This document shows, in pieces, positions 13,401 to 26,300 of a stretch of 64,000 nt of DNA. A program made the position numbers and the translations under genes. The notes below the pieces were generated by a model that was not told where the DNA came from, did not search any database, and was given only the letters and a program-made list of their open reading frames with translations. How positions within the stretch are numbered: the stretch's first letter is position 1; the number at the start of each line of letters is the position of its first letter. Source of the DNA: Colletes latitarsis (Eukaryota; Arthropoda; Insecta; Hymenoptera; Colletidae); assembly GCF_051014445.1 (NCBI RefSeq), contig NW_027488369.1, positions 11,426,001 to 11,490,000 on the forward strand, in the 5' to 3' direction.

Positions 13401-16400
13401 TTCATGGCTAGATCCTGAGCTGTTTCTGGATTGTATCACGTAGTAATGTGGTACCACGCTGAAACAGTCGATTAAACCTGGTTTCGATCAATATTTTAGA
13501 GGATAACGCAAGTTAAGTCTGGGATAGGTCTGGGATTTGACCTCATCAGACTCATACTTTCGCATTCTTCACATACTTGTTGAGCGGCTCCTGGGTTTTT
13601 TCTGGTTTGGATCACGTAGTAATGTGGGACCACACTGAAACAGTCGACTAAACCTGGTTTCGATCAATATTTTAGAGGATAGCGCATGTTAGGTCTAGGT
13701 TAGGCCTGGGATTTTCCCTCATCAGACTCATACTTTCGCATTCTTCACATACTTGCTGAACGGATCCTGGGTTTTTTCTGGTTTGGATCACGTAGTAATG
13801 TGGGACCACACTGAAACAATCAATTAAACCTGATCTTGATAAATATTTTAGAGGATAACGCATGTTAGGTCTGGGTTAGGTCTAGGATTCGCCCTCATCA
13901 GGCTCACAGTTTAGCGTTTTTCACATACTTCTTGAACAGATCCTGGGCTTTCTCTGGTTCGGATCACGGAGTAGTGTGGTACCACACTGAAACAGTCCAT
14001 TAAACCTGGTTTCGCTCAATATTTTAGAGGATAACGCATGTTAGGTCTAGGTTAGGTCTGGGATTTGCTCTCATCAGGCTCATTCTTTCGCATATTTCTC
14101 ATACTTGATGGTTAGATCTTGGGCTTTTTCTGGATTGCATCACGTAGTAATGAAGTACAACACTGAAACAGTCAATTAAACCTAGTTTCGATCAATATTT
14201 TAGAGGACAACGCAAGTTAGGTCTAGGTTAGGTCTGGGATTTGCTCTCATCAGGCTCATTCTTTCACATATTTCTCATACTTCATGGCTAGATCATGGGC
14301 TATTTCTGGATTGGATCACGTAGTAAAGTGGTACCACACTGAAACATCCAATGAAACCTGGTCTGGATAAATATTTTAGAGGATAACGCATCTTAGCTCT
14401 GGGTTAGGTCTAAGATTTGCCCTCATCAGGCTCACAGTTTAGCGTTTTTCACATACTTGTTGAACAGATCCTGGGTTTTTTCTGGTTTGGATCACGAAGT
14501 AGTGTGGTACCACACTGAAACCGTCGATTAAACCAGGTTTCGATCAATATCTTTGAGGATAACGCATGATAGGTCTAGGTTAGACATGGGATTTGACCTC
14601 ATCAGACTCATACTTTCGCATTCTTCACATACTTGTTGAACGGATTCTGGGTTTTTTCTGGTTTGGATCACGTAGTAGTGTGGGACCACACTGAAACAGT
14701 CAATTAAACCTGGTTTCGATCAATATTTTAGAGAATAATTCATGCTAGGTCTAGGTTAGGTCTGGGATTTGCTCTCATCAGGCTCATTCTTCCGCATATT
14801 TCTCATACTTGATGGCTAGATCCTGGGTTTTTTCGGGTTTGGATCACGTAGTAATGAAGTACAACACTGAAACAGTCAATTAATCCTGGTTTCCATCAAT
14901 CTCTTAGAGGACAACGCAAGTTAGGTCTGGGATAGGTCTGCGATTTGCCCTCATCAGGCTCATACTTTCGCATATTTCTCATACTTCATGGCTAGATCAT
15001 GGGCTATTTCTGGATTGGATCACGTAGTAAAGTGGTACCACACTGAAACATTCAATGAAACCTGGTCTGGGTAAATATTTTAGAGGATAACGCATCTTAG
15101 GTCTGGGTTAGGTCTAAGATTTGCCCTCATCAGGCTCACAGTTTAGCGTTTTTCACATACTTGTTGAACAGATCCTGGGTTTTTTCTGGTTTGGATCACG
15201 TAGTAATGTGGGACCACACTGAAACAGTCAATTAAACCTGGTTTCGATCAATATTTTAGAGAATAATTCATGCTAGGTCTAGGTTAGGCCTGGGATTTGA
15301 CCTCATCAGACTCATACTTTCGCATTCTTCACATACTTGTTGAACGGATCCTGGGTTTTTTCTGGTTTTGATCACGTAGTAATGAGGTACCACAATGAAA
15401 CATTCAATTAAACCTGGTCTTGATAAAAATTTTACAGAATAACGCATGTTAGGTCAGGGTTAGGTCTAGGATTTGCCCTCATCAGGCTCATACTTTCGCA
15501 TATTTCTGATACTTCATGGCTAGATCCTGGGCTATTTCTGGATTGGATCACGTAGTAATGTGGTACCACACTGAAACAGTCAGTTAAACCTGGTTTCGAT
15601 CAATATTTTAGAGAATAATTCATGTTAGGTCTAGGTTAGGTCTGGGATTTGCTCTCATCAGGCTCATTCTTTCGCATATTTTTCATACATGTAGAACAGA
15701 TCCTGGGTTTTTTCCGTTTTGGATCACGTAGTAATGAAGTACAACACTGAAACAGTCAATTAAACCTGGTTTCCATCAATATTTTACAGAATAACGCATG
15801 TTAGGTCTGGGTTAGGTCTAGGATTTGCCCTCATCAGGCTCATGCTTTCGCATATTTCTCATACTTCATGGCTAGATCCTGGGCTATTTCTGGATTGGAT
15901 CACGTAGTAATGTGGTACCACACTGAAACGGTCAATTAAACCTGGTTTCGATCAATATTTTAGAGAATAATTCATGTTAGGTCTAGGTTAGGTCTGGGAT
16001 TTGTTCTCATCAGGCTCATTCTTTCGCATATTTTTCATACATGTAGAACAGATCCTGGGCTTTTTCTGGATTGCATCACGTAGTAATGAAGTACAACACT
16101 GAAACAGTCAATTAAACCTGGTTTCCATCAATATTTTAGAGGACAACGCATGTTAGGTCTAGGTTAGGCCTGGGATTTGCCCTCATCAGGGTCATACTGT
16201 CGCAGTTTTATCATACTTGTTGAACGGATCCAGGGTTTTTTCTGGTTTGGTTAACGTAGTAATGTGGCACCACACTGCAACATTCAATTAAACCTGGTCT
16301 TGATAAATATTTTAGAGGATAACGCATGTTAGGTTTGGGTTAGGTCTAGGATTTGCCCTCATCAGGCTCATACTTTCGCATATTTCTCATACTTCATGGC

Positions 16401-17257
16401 TAGATCCTGGGCTGTTTCTGGATTGTATCACGTAGTAATGTGGTACCACGCTGAAACAGTCGATTAAACCTGGTTTCGATCAATATTTTAGAGGATAACG
16501 CAAGTTAAGTCTGGGATAGGTCTGGGATTTGACCTCATCAGACTCATACTTTCGCATTCTTCACATACTTGCTGAACGGATCCTGGGTTTTTTCTGGTTT
16601 GGATCACGTAGTAATGTGGGACCACACTGAAGCAGTCAAGTAAACCTGGTTTCGATCAATATTTTAGAGAATAATTCATGTTAGGTCTAGGTTAGGTCTG
16701 GGATTTGCTTACATCAGGCTCATTCTTTCGCATATTTCTCATACATGTTGAACAGATACTGGGTTTTTTCTGGTTTGGATCACGAAGTAGTGTGGTACCA
16801 CACTGAAACAGTCCATTAAACCTGGTTTCGCTCAATATTTTAGAGCATAACGCATGTTAGGTCTAGGTTAGGTCTGGGATTTGCTCTCATTAGGCTCATT
16901 CTTTCGCATGTTTCTCATACTTGATGGCTAGATCATGGGCTTTTTCTGGATTGCATCACGTAGTAATGTAGTAGCACACCGAAACAGTCAATGAAACCTG
17001 ATTTCCATCAATATTTTAGAGGACAACGCAAGTTAGGTCTAGGTAAGGCTTGAGATTTTCACTTATCAGACTCATACTTTCGCCTTCTACACATACTCGT
17101 TGAACGGATCCTGGGTTTTTTCTGATTTGGAACACGTAGTAATGTGGTACCACACTGAAACAGACGATTAAACCTGGTTTCGATCAATATCTTAGAGGAT
17201 AACGAAAGTTAAGTCTGGGATTGGTCTGGGATTTGACCTCATCAGGCTCATACTTTC
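10476..17257. repeat. Family B block 2
   Basis: About 38 consecutive family B monomers of several sub-forms in an irregular order. Nearly the same order is found in 23326-29755. Monomers carry TTAGGTCT pairs and the CTCATCAGGCTCAT motif. GGTACC is often replaced by GGGACC. No foreign DNA and no gene are seen. Confidence 0.9.
12920..13095 (+). repeat. Representative family B monomer (176 bp)
   Basis: This monomer has the same length and phase as family A but shared diagnostic changes. It has GGTTTCGATCAATATT in place of GGTTGCGATTAATATT, then AATTCATGTTAGGTCTAGG followed by a second TTAGGTCT, then CTCTCATCAGGCTCATTC. The CTTGTTGGCC dyad region is replaced by CATGTAGAACAGATCC or CTTCATGGCTAGATCC. 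Several sub-forms circulate: one with CACAGTTTAGCG, one with GCATTCTTCACATACTTG and GAACGGATCC, one with CATATTTCTCATACTTCATGG, and one with TTTTTCATACATGTAGAAC. Their order is reproduced between duplicated segments, so they act as markers of higher-order repeats. Confidence 0.93.
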
Positions 17258-19522
17258 GCGTTTTTCGCATACTTGTTGACCAGATCCTGGGTTTTTTCTG
17301 TTGTGGATCCCGTAGTAATGAGATTCCACACCGAAACAGTCAATTAAACCTGGTTGCGATTAATATTTTAGAGGATAGCGCTGGTTATGCCTGGGTTAGT
17401 TCTGGTATTTGCAATCATCTGGCTTATACTTTCGCGTTTTTCGCATACTTGTTGGCCAGATCCTGGCCTTTTTCTGGTCTGGATCACGTAGTAATGCAGT
17501 ACCACACCGAAACAGTCAATTAAACCTGGTTGCGATTAATATTTTAGGGGATAACGCCGGTTACGTCGCGTTTTGGTCTGTGATTTTTCCTCATCTGGCT
17601 CGTACTTTCGCGTTTTTCGCATTCTTGTTGGCCCGATCCTGGGATTTTTCTGGTTTGGATCAGGTAGTAATGTGTTACAACACTGAAACAGTCATTAAAA
17701 CCATGTTCCGATTCTTATTCTAGAGGATAACGCTGGTTATGTCAGGGTTAGTTCTGGAATTTGCAATCATCTGGCTCATACTTTCGCATTTTTCGCATAC
17801 TTGTTGGCCAGATCCTGGCCTTTTTATGGTTTGGATCACGTAGTAATGCGGTACCACACCGAAACAGTCAATTAAACCTGGTTGCGATTAATATTTTAGG
17901 GGATAACGCCGGTTACGTCTCGTTTTGGTCTGGGATTTGCCCTCAACTGGCTCGTACTTTCGCATTTTGCGCATACTTGTTGGCCAGATCCTGGCCTTTT
18001 TCTGGTCTGGATCACGTAGTAATGCAGTACCACACCGAAACAGTCAATTAAACCTGGTTGCGATTAATATTTTAGAGGATATCACTGGTTATGTCTGGGT
18101 TACTTCAGGTATTTGCAATCATCTGGCTCATACTTTCGCATTTTTCGCATACTTGTTGGCCAGACCCTGGCCTCTTTCTGGTTTGGATCATCGTAGCAAT
18201 GCGGTACCACACCGAAACAGTCAATTACACCTGGTTGCGATTAATATTTTAGGGGATAACGCCGGTTACGTCTCGGTTAGCTCTGGGAGTTTCCCTCATC
18301 AGGCTCGTACTTTCGCATTTTTCGCATTCTTGTTGGCCCGATCCTGGGCTTTTTCTGGTTTGGATCAGGTTGTAATGTGGTACCACACTGAAACAGTCAT
18401 TAAAAGCATGTTCCGATGCGTATTTTAGAGGATAACGCTGGTTATGTCAGGGTTAGTTCTGGTATTTACAATCATATGGCTCATATATTCGCGTTTTTCG
18501 CATACTTGATGGCCAGATCCTGGGCTTTTTCTGGTTCGGATCACGTAGTAATGTGGTACCACACCGAAACAGTCAATTAAACTGGTTGCGATTAATATTT
18601 TAGAGGATAACGCCGGTTATGTCTCGGGTAGGTCTGGGATTTGTCCTCATCTGGCTCGTACTTTCGCGTTTTTCGCATACTTGTTGGCCAGATCCTTGCC
18701 TTTTTCTGGCTTGGACCACGTAGTAATGTGGTACCACACCGAAACAGTCAATTTATCCTGGTTGCGATTAATATTTTAGAGGATAGCGCCGGTTATGTCT
18801 CGGATAGGACTGGTATTTGCCATCATCTGGCTCGTACTTTCGCATTTTTCGCATACTTGTTGGCCACATCCTGGCCTTCTTCTGGCTTGGACCACGTAGT
18901 AAAGTGGTACCACACAGAAACAGTCAATTAAACCTGGTTCCGATTTATACTTTAGAGGATAACGCTGGTTATGCCTGGGTTAGTTCTGGTATTTGCAATC
19001 ATCTGCCTCATACTTTCGCGTTTGTCGCATACTTGTTGGCCAGATCCTGGCCTATTTCTGGTTTCGATCACGTAGTAGTGTGGTACCACACTGAACCAGT
19101 CAATAGAAGCTGGTTCCGATTTGTATTTTAGAGGATATCGCTGGTTATGTCTGGGATAGTGCTGGTATTTGCAATCATCTGGCTCGTACTTTCGCATTTT
19201 TCGCATTCTTGGTGGCCAGATCCTGGCCTTTTTCTGATTTGGATCACGTAGTAATACGGCACAACACCGAAACAGTCAATTAAACCTGGTTGCGATTTAT
19301 ATTTTAGAGGATAACGCTGGTTATGTCTCGGGTAGGTCTGGGATTTGTCCTTATCTGGCTCGTACTTTCGCGTTTTTCGCATACTTGTTGGCCAGATCCT
19401 GGCCTTTCTCTGGTTTGGATCACGTAGTAATGTGGTACCACACTGAAACAGTCAATTAACCCTGGTTCAGATTAGTATTTTAGAGGATAGCGCTGGTTAT
19501 GTCTGGGTGAGTTCTGGTATTT
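17258..19522. repeat. Family A block 3
   Basis: About 13 family A monomers. Most of this block (from about 17333) is the first copy of the 2464-bp duplicated unit. It also appears in the second 10-kb copy at 29831-31849. It is closely related to parts of 4900-8160 near the left end, with more differences than between the three recent copies. Confidence 0.88.
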
Positions 19523-19713
19523 GCCCTCATCAGGCTCATACTTTCGCATATTTCTCATACTTCATGGCTAGATCCTGGGCTATTTCTGGATTGAATCACG
19601 TAGTAATGTGGTACCACACTGAAACACTCAATTAAACCTGGTTTCGATCAATATTTTAGAGAATAATTCATGTTAGGTCTAGGTTAGGTCTGGGATTTGC
19701 TCTCATCAGGCTC
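17333..19713. repeat. 2464-bp (14-monomer) duplication, copy 1
   Basis: Matches 19797-22177 at a constant offset of 2464 bp, exactly 14 x 176. I saw no difference in the lines compared, and both copies share rare variants such as GAAACACTCAATT. The matched stretch begins at the AAACAGTCAATTAAACC of one monomer and ends inside a family B monomer, so the repeat spans an A/B boundary. Confidence 0.92.
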
Positions 19714-19754
19714 ACAGTTTAGCGTTTTTCACATACTTGTTGAACAGATCCTGG
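19523..19754. repeat. Family B island at duplication junction
   Basis: A little over one family B monomer. Its first part equals 21988-22177. From about 19714 the sequence instead follows the CACAGTTTAGCG form seen at 9680 and 22530. This marks the recombination point between two copies of the 2464-bp unit. Confidence 0.8.
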
Positions 19755-21987
19755 CCTTTCACTGGTTTGGATCACGTAGTAACGTGGTACCACACTGAAA
19801 CAGTCAATTAAACCTGGTTGCGATTAATATTTTAGAGGATAGCGCTGGTTATGCCTGGGTTAGTTCTGGTATTTGCAATCATCTGGCTTATACTTTCGCG
19901 TTTTTCGCATACTTGTTGGCCAGATCCTGGCCTTTTTCTGGTCTGGATCACGTAGTAATGCAGTACCACACCGAAACAGTCAATTAAACCTGGTTGCGAT
20001 TAATATTTTAGGGGATAACGCCGGTTACGTCGCGTTTTGGTCTGTGATTTTTCCTCATCTGGCTCGTACTTTCGCGTTTTTCGCATTCTTGTTGGCCCGA
20101 TCCTGGGATTTTTCTGGTTTGGATCAGGTAGTAATGTGTTACAACACTGAAACAGTCATTAAAACCATGTTCCGATTCTTATTCTAGAGGATAACGCTGG
20201 TTATGTCAGGGTTAGTTCTGGAATTTGCAATCATCTGGCTCATACTTTCGCATTTTTCGCATACTTGTTGGCCAGATCCTGGCCTTTTTATGGTTTGGAT
20301 CACGTAGTAATGCGGTACCACACCGAAACAGTCAATTAAACCTGGTTGCGATTAATATTTTAGGGGATAACGCCGGTTACGTCTCGTTTTGGTCTGGGAT
20401 TTGCCCTCAACTGGCTCGTACTTTCGCATTTTGCGCATACTTGTTGGCCAGATCCTGGCCTTTTTCTGGTCTGGATCACGTAGTAATGCAGTACCACACC
20501 GAAACAGTCAATTAAACCTGGTTGCGATTAATATTTTAGAGGATATCACTGGTTATGTCTGGGTTACTTCAGGTATTTGCAATCATCTGGCTCATACTTT
20601 CGCATTTTTCGCATACTTGTTGGCCAGACCCTGGCCTCTTTCTGGTTTGGATCATCGTAGCAATGCGGTACCACACCGAAACAGTCAATTACACCTGGTT
20701 GCGATTAATATTTTAGGGGATAACGCCGGTTACGTCTCGGTTAGCTCTGGGAGTTTCCCTCATCAGGCTCGTACTTTCGCATTTTTCGCATTCTTGTTGG
20801 CCCGATCCTGGGCTTTTTCTGGTTTGGATCAGGTTGTAATGTGGTACCACACTGAAACAGTCATTAAAAGCATGTTCCGATGCGTATTTTAGAGGATAAC
20901 GCTGGTTATGTCAGGGTTAGTTCTGGTATTTACAATCATATGGCTCATATATTCGCGTTTTTCGCATACTTGATGGCCAGATCCTGGGCTTTTTCTGGTT
21001 CGGATCACGTAGTAATGTGGTACCACACCGAAACAGTCAATTAAACTGGTTGCGATTAATATTTTAGAGGATAACGCCGGTTATGTCTCGGGTAGGTCTG
21101 GGATTTGTCCTCATCTGGCTCGTACTTTCGCGTTTTTCGCATACTTGTTGGCCAGATCCTTGCCTTTTTCTGGCTTGGACCACGTAGTAATGTGGTACCA
21201 CACCGAAACAGTCAATTTATCCTGGTTGCGATTAATATTTTAGAGGATAGCGCCGGTTATGTCTCGGATAGGACTGGTATTTGCCATCATCTGGCTCGTA
21301 CTTTCGCATTTTTCGCATACTTGTTGGCCACATCCTGGCCTTCTTCTGGCTTGGACCACGTAGTAAAGTGGTACCACACAGAAACAGTCAATTAAACCTG
21401 GTTCCGATTTATACTTTAGAGGATAACGCTGGTTATGCCTGGGTTAGTTCTGGTATTTGCAATCATCTGCCTCATACTTTCGCGTTTGTCGCATACTTGT
21501 TGGCCAGATCCTGGCCTATTTCTGGTTTCGATCACGTAGTAGTGTGGTACCACACTGAACCAGTCAATAGAAGCTGGTTCCGATTTGTATTTTAGAGGAT
21601 ATCGCTGGTTATGTCTGGGATAGTGCTGGTATTTGCAATCATCTGGCTCGTACTTTCGCATTTTTCGCATTCTTGGTGGCCAGATCCTGGCCTTTTTCTG
21701 ATTTGGATCACGTAGTAATACGGCACAACACCGAAACAGTCAATTAAACCTGGTTGCGATTTATATTTTAGAGGATAACGCTGGTTATGTCTCGGGTAGG
21801 TCTGGGATTTGTCCTTATCTGGCTCGTACTTTCGCGTTTTTCGCATACTTGTTGGCCAGATCCTGGCCTTTCTCTGGTTTGGATCACGTAGTAATGTGGT
21901 ACCACACTGAAACAGTCAATTAACCCTGGTTCAGATTAGTATTTTAGAGGATAGCGCTGGTTATGTCTGGGTGAGTTCTGGTATTTG
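19755..21987. repeat. Family A block 4
   Basis: The second copy of the 14-monomer unit (offset 2464 from block 3). It begins with a short A-type lead carrying CCTTTCACTGGTTTGG and GTAACGTGG, the latter shared with 9719 and 22569. It ends mid-monomer at the A-to-B switch near 21987. Confidence 0.87.
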
Positions 21988-22177
21988 CCCTCATCAGGCT
22001 CATACTTTCGCATATTTCTCATACTTCATGGCTAGATCCTGGGCTATTTCTGGATTGAATCACGTAGTAATGTGGTACCACACTGAAACACTCAATTAAA
22101 CCTGGTTTCGATCAATATTTTAGAGAATAATTCATGTTAGGTCTAGGTTAGGTCTGGGATTTGCTCTCATCAGGCTC
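19797..22177. repeat. 2464-bp (14-monomer) duplication, copy 2
   Basis: Tandem second copy of 17333-19713. The 83 bp between the copies (19714-19796) follow the sequence of 9680-9762 with one change seen (TTTCACTGG for TTTCTCTGG). This fits an unequal exchange that joined two out-of-register copies of a longer ancestor. Confidence 0.9.
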
Positions 22178-22568
22178 ATTCTTTCGCATATTTTTCATAC
22201 ATGTAGAACAGATCCTGGGTTACTTCTGGTTTGGATCACGTAGTAATGTGGGACCACACTGAAACAGTCCATTAAACCTGGTTTCGCTCAATATTTTAGA
22301 GGATAACACATTTAAGGTCTAGGATAGGTCTGGGATTTGCTCTCATCAGGCACATTCTTTCGCATATTTCTCGTACTTGATGGCTAGATCCTGGGTTTTT
22401 TCTGGTTTGGATCACGTAGTAATGTGGTACCACACTGAAACAGTCGATTAAACCAGGTTTCGATCAATATTTTTGAGGATAACGCATGTAAGGTCTAGGA
22501 TAGGTCTGGGATTTGCTCTCATCAGGCTCACAGTTTAGCGTTTTTCACATACTTGTTGAACAGATCCT
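21988..22568. repeat. Family B block 3
   Basis: Three or so family B monomers, matching 9138-9718 at an offset of 12850. One difference seen is CACTCAATT at about 22090 where the first copy has CAGTCAATT. The CACTC variant is shared with 19620, so the left edge was homogenised with the neighbouring 2464-bp repeat. Confidence 0.85.
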
Positions 22569-23325
22569 GGCCTTTCTCTGGTTTGGATCACGTAGTAACG
22601 TGGTACCACACTGAAACAGTCAATTAACCCTGGTTCAGATTAGTATTTTAGAGGATAGCGCTGGTTATGTCTGGGTGAGTTCTGGTATTTGCAATCATCT
22701 GGCTCGTACTTTCGCGTTTTTCGCATACTTGTTGGCCAGATCCTGGCCTCTTTCTGGTTTAGATCACGTAGTAATGCGGTACCACACTGAAACAGTCAAT
22801 TAAATCTGGTTGCGATTAATATTTTAGAGGATAAAGCCGGTAATGTCTCGGTTAGGTATGGTATTTGCCCTCACCTGGCTCGTACTTTCGCATTTTTCGC
22901 ATACTTGTTGGCCAGATCCTGGCCTTTTTCTGGCTTGGACCACGTAGTAATGTGGTACCACACCGAAACAGTCAATTAAACCTGGTTGCGAATAATATTT
23001 TAGTGGATAACGCTGGGTATGTCTGGGATAGTTCTGGGATTTGTCCTCATCTGGCACGTACTTTCGCACGTTTCGAATAGTTTTTGGCCAGATCCTCGCC
23101 TTTTTCTGGCTTGGACCACGTAGAAATGTGGTACCACACCGAAACAGTCAATTAAACCTGGGTCCGATTAATATTTTAGAGGATAACGCCGATTTTGTCT
23201 GGTTTAGGTCTGCTATTTGCCCTCATCTCGCTCGTACTTTCGCATATTTCGCTTACTTGTTGGCCTGATCCCAGCCTTTTTATGGTTTGGATCACGTAGT
23301 AATGCGGTACCACACCGAAACATTC
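22569..23325. repeat. Family A block 5
   Basis: Equivalent of 9719-10475 in the second 10-kb copy. I saw only isolated differences on direct comparison, such as TTTAGATCACG near 22760 against TTTGGATCACG near 9910. Confidence 0.87.
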
Positions 23326-26300
23326 AATTAAACCTGATCTTGATAAATATTTTAGAGGATAACGCCTGTTAGGTCTGGGTTAGGTCTAGGATTTGCCCTC
23401 ATCAGGCTCATACTTTCGCATATTTCTCATACTTCATGGCTAAATCCTGGGCTGTTTCTGGATTGTAACACGTAGTAATGTGGTACCACGCTGAAACAGT
23501 CAATTAAACCTGGTTTCGATCAATATTTTAGAGGATAACGCAAGTTAGGTCTGGGATAGGTCTAGGATTTGCCCTCATCAGGCTCTTACTTTCGCATATT
23601 TCTCATACTTCATGGCTAGATCCTGGGCTTTTTCTGGATTGCATCACGTAGTAATGAGGTACCACAATGAAACATTCAATTAAACCTGGTCTTGATAAAA
23701 ATTTTACAGAATAACGCATGTTAGGTCTGGGTTAGGTCTAGGATTTGCCCTCATCAGGCTCATACTTTCGCATATTTCTCATACTTCATGGCTAGATCCT
23801 GGGCTATTTCTGGAGTGAATCACGTAGTAATGTGGTACCACACTGAAACAGTCAATTAAACCTGGTTTCGATCAATATTTTAGAGAATAATTCATGTTAG
23901 GTCTAGGTTAGGTCTGGGATTTGCTCTCATCAGGCTCATTCTTTCGCATATTGTTCATACATGTAGAACAGATCCTGGGTTACTTCTGGTTTGGATCACG
24001 TAGTAATGTGGGACCACACTGAAACAGTCCATTAAACCTGGTTTCGCTCAATATTTTAGAGGATAACGCATGTAAGGTCTAGGTTAGGTCTGGGATTTGC
24101 TCTCATCAGGCTCATTCTTTCGCATATTTCTCATACTTCATGGCTAGATCATGGGCTATTTCTGGATTGGATCACGCAGTAAAGTGGTACCACACTGAAA
24201 CATCCAATGAAACCTGGTCTGGATAAATATTTTAGAGGATAACGCATCTTAGGTCTGGGTTAGGTCTAAGATTTGCCCTCATCAGGCTCACAGTTTAGCG
24301 TTTTTCACATACTTGTTGAACAGATCCTGGGTTTTTTCTGGTTTGGATCACGAAGTAGTGTGGTACCACACTGAAACAGTCCATTAAACCTGGTTTCGCT
24401 CAATATTTTAGAGGATAACGCATGTAAGGTCTAGGTTAGGTCTGGGATTTGCTCTCATCAGGCTCATTCTTTCGCACACTTCACATACTCGTTGAACAGA
24501 TCCTGGGTTATTTTCTGGTTTGGATCACATAGTAATGTGGTACCACACTGAAACAGTCGATTAAACCAGGTTTCGATCAATATTTTTGAGGATAATGCAT
24601 GTTAGGTCTAGGTTAGACCTGGGATTTGACCTCATCAGACTCATACTTTCGCATTCTTCACATACTTGTTGAACGGATTCTGGGTTTTTTCTGGTTTGGA
24701 TCACGTAGTAATGTGGGACCACACTGAAACAGTCAATTAAACCTGGTTTCGATCAATATTTTAGAGAATAATTCATGCTAGGTCTACGTTAGGTCTGGGA
24801 TTTGCTCTCATCAGGCTCATTCTTCCGCATATTTCTCATACTTGATGGCTAGATCCTGGGTTTTTTCGGGTTTGGATCACGTAGTAAAGTGGTACCACAC
24901 TGAAACATTCAATGAAACCTGGTCTGGGTAAATATTTTAGAGGATAACGCATCTTAGGTCTGGGTTAGGTCTAAGATTTGCCCTCATCACGCTCACAGTT
25001 TAGCGTTTTTCACATACTTGTTGAACAGATCCTGGGTTTTTTCTGGGTTGGATCACGTAGTAGTGTGGTACCACACTGAAACAGTCCATTAAACCTGGTT
25101 TCGCTCAATATTTTAGAGGATAACGCATGTAAGGTCTAGGTTAGGACTGGGATTTGCTCTCATCAGGCTCATTCTTTCGCACACTTCACATACTCGTTGA
25201 ACAGATCCTGGGTTATTTTCTGGTTTGGATCACATAGTAATGTGGTACCACACTGAAACAGTCGATTAAACCAGGTTTCGATCAATATTTTAGAGGATAA
25301 CGCAAGTTAAGTCTGGGATAGGTCTGGGATTTGACCTCATCAGACTCATACTTTCGCGTTCTTCACATACTTGTTGAGCGGCTCCTGGGTTTTTTCTGGT
25401 TTGGATCACGTAGTAATGTGGGACCACACTGAAACAGTCGACTAAACCTGGTTTCGATCAATATTTTAGAGAATAATTCATGTTAGGTCTAGGTTAGGTC
25501 TGGGATTTGCTCTCATCAGGCTCATTCTTTCGCATATTTTTCATACATGTAGAACAGATCCTGGGTTTTTTCTGTTTTGGATCACGTAGTAATGAAGTAC
25601 AACACTGAAACAGTCAATTAAACCTGGTTTCCGTCAATATTTTACAGAATAATGCATGTTAGGTCTTGGTTAGGTCTAGGATTTGCCCTCATCAGGCTCA
25701 TGCTTTCGCATATTTCTCATACTTCATGGCTAGATCCTGGGCTATTTCTGGATTGGATCACGTAGTAATGTGGTACCACACTGAAACAGTCAATGAAACC
25801 TGGTTTCGATCAATATTTTAGAGAATAATTCATGTTAGGTCTAGGTTAGGTCTGGGATTTGCTCTCATCAGGCTCATTCTTTCGCATATTTTTCATACAT
25901 GTAGAACAGATCCTGGGCTTTTTCTGGATTGCATCACGTAGTAATGAAGTACAACACTGAAACAGTCAATTAAACCTGGTTTCCATCAATATTTTAGAGG
26001 ACAACGCATGTTAGGTCTAGGTTAGGCCTGAGATTTGCCCTCATCAGGGTCATACTGTCGCAGTTTTAACATACTTGTTGAACGGATCCAGGGTTTTTTC
26101 TGGTTTGTTTAACGTAGTAATGTGGCACCACACTGCAACATTCAATTAAACCTGGTCTTGATAAATATTTTAGAGGATAACGCATGTTAGGTTTGGGTTA
26201 GGTCTAGGATTTGCCCTCATCAGGCTCATACTTTCCCATATTTCTCATACTTCATGGCTAGATCCTGAGCTGTTTCTGGATTGTATCACGTAGTAATGTG

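Larger units (their letters stand above)
9138..19351. repeat. ~10-kb higher-order duplication, copy 1
   Basis: Comparing lines directly, 9138-15490 matches 21988-28340 at an offset of 12850, and 15842-19351 matches 29719-31849 and its left flank at an offset of 12498. Only scattered single-base differences were noticed, far fewer than between adjacent monomers. The 352-bp change in offset equals two monomers present here (about 15490-15841) and absent from copy 2. Such near identity over about 58 monomers indicates a recent segmental duplication within the array. Confidence 0.92.
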
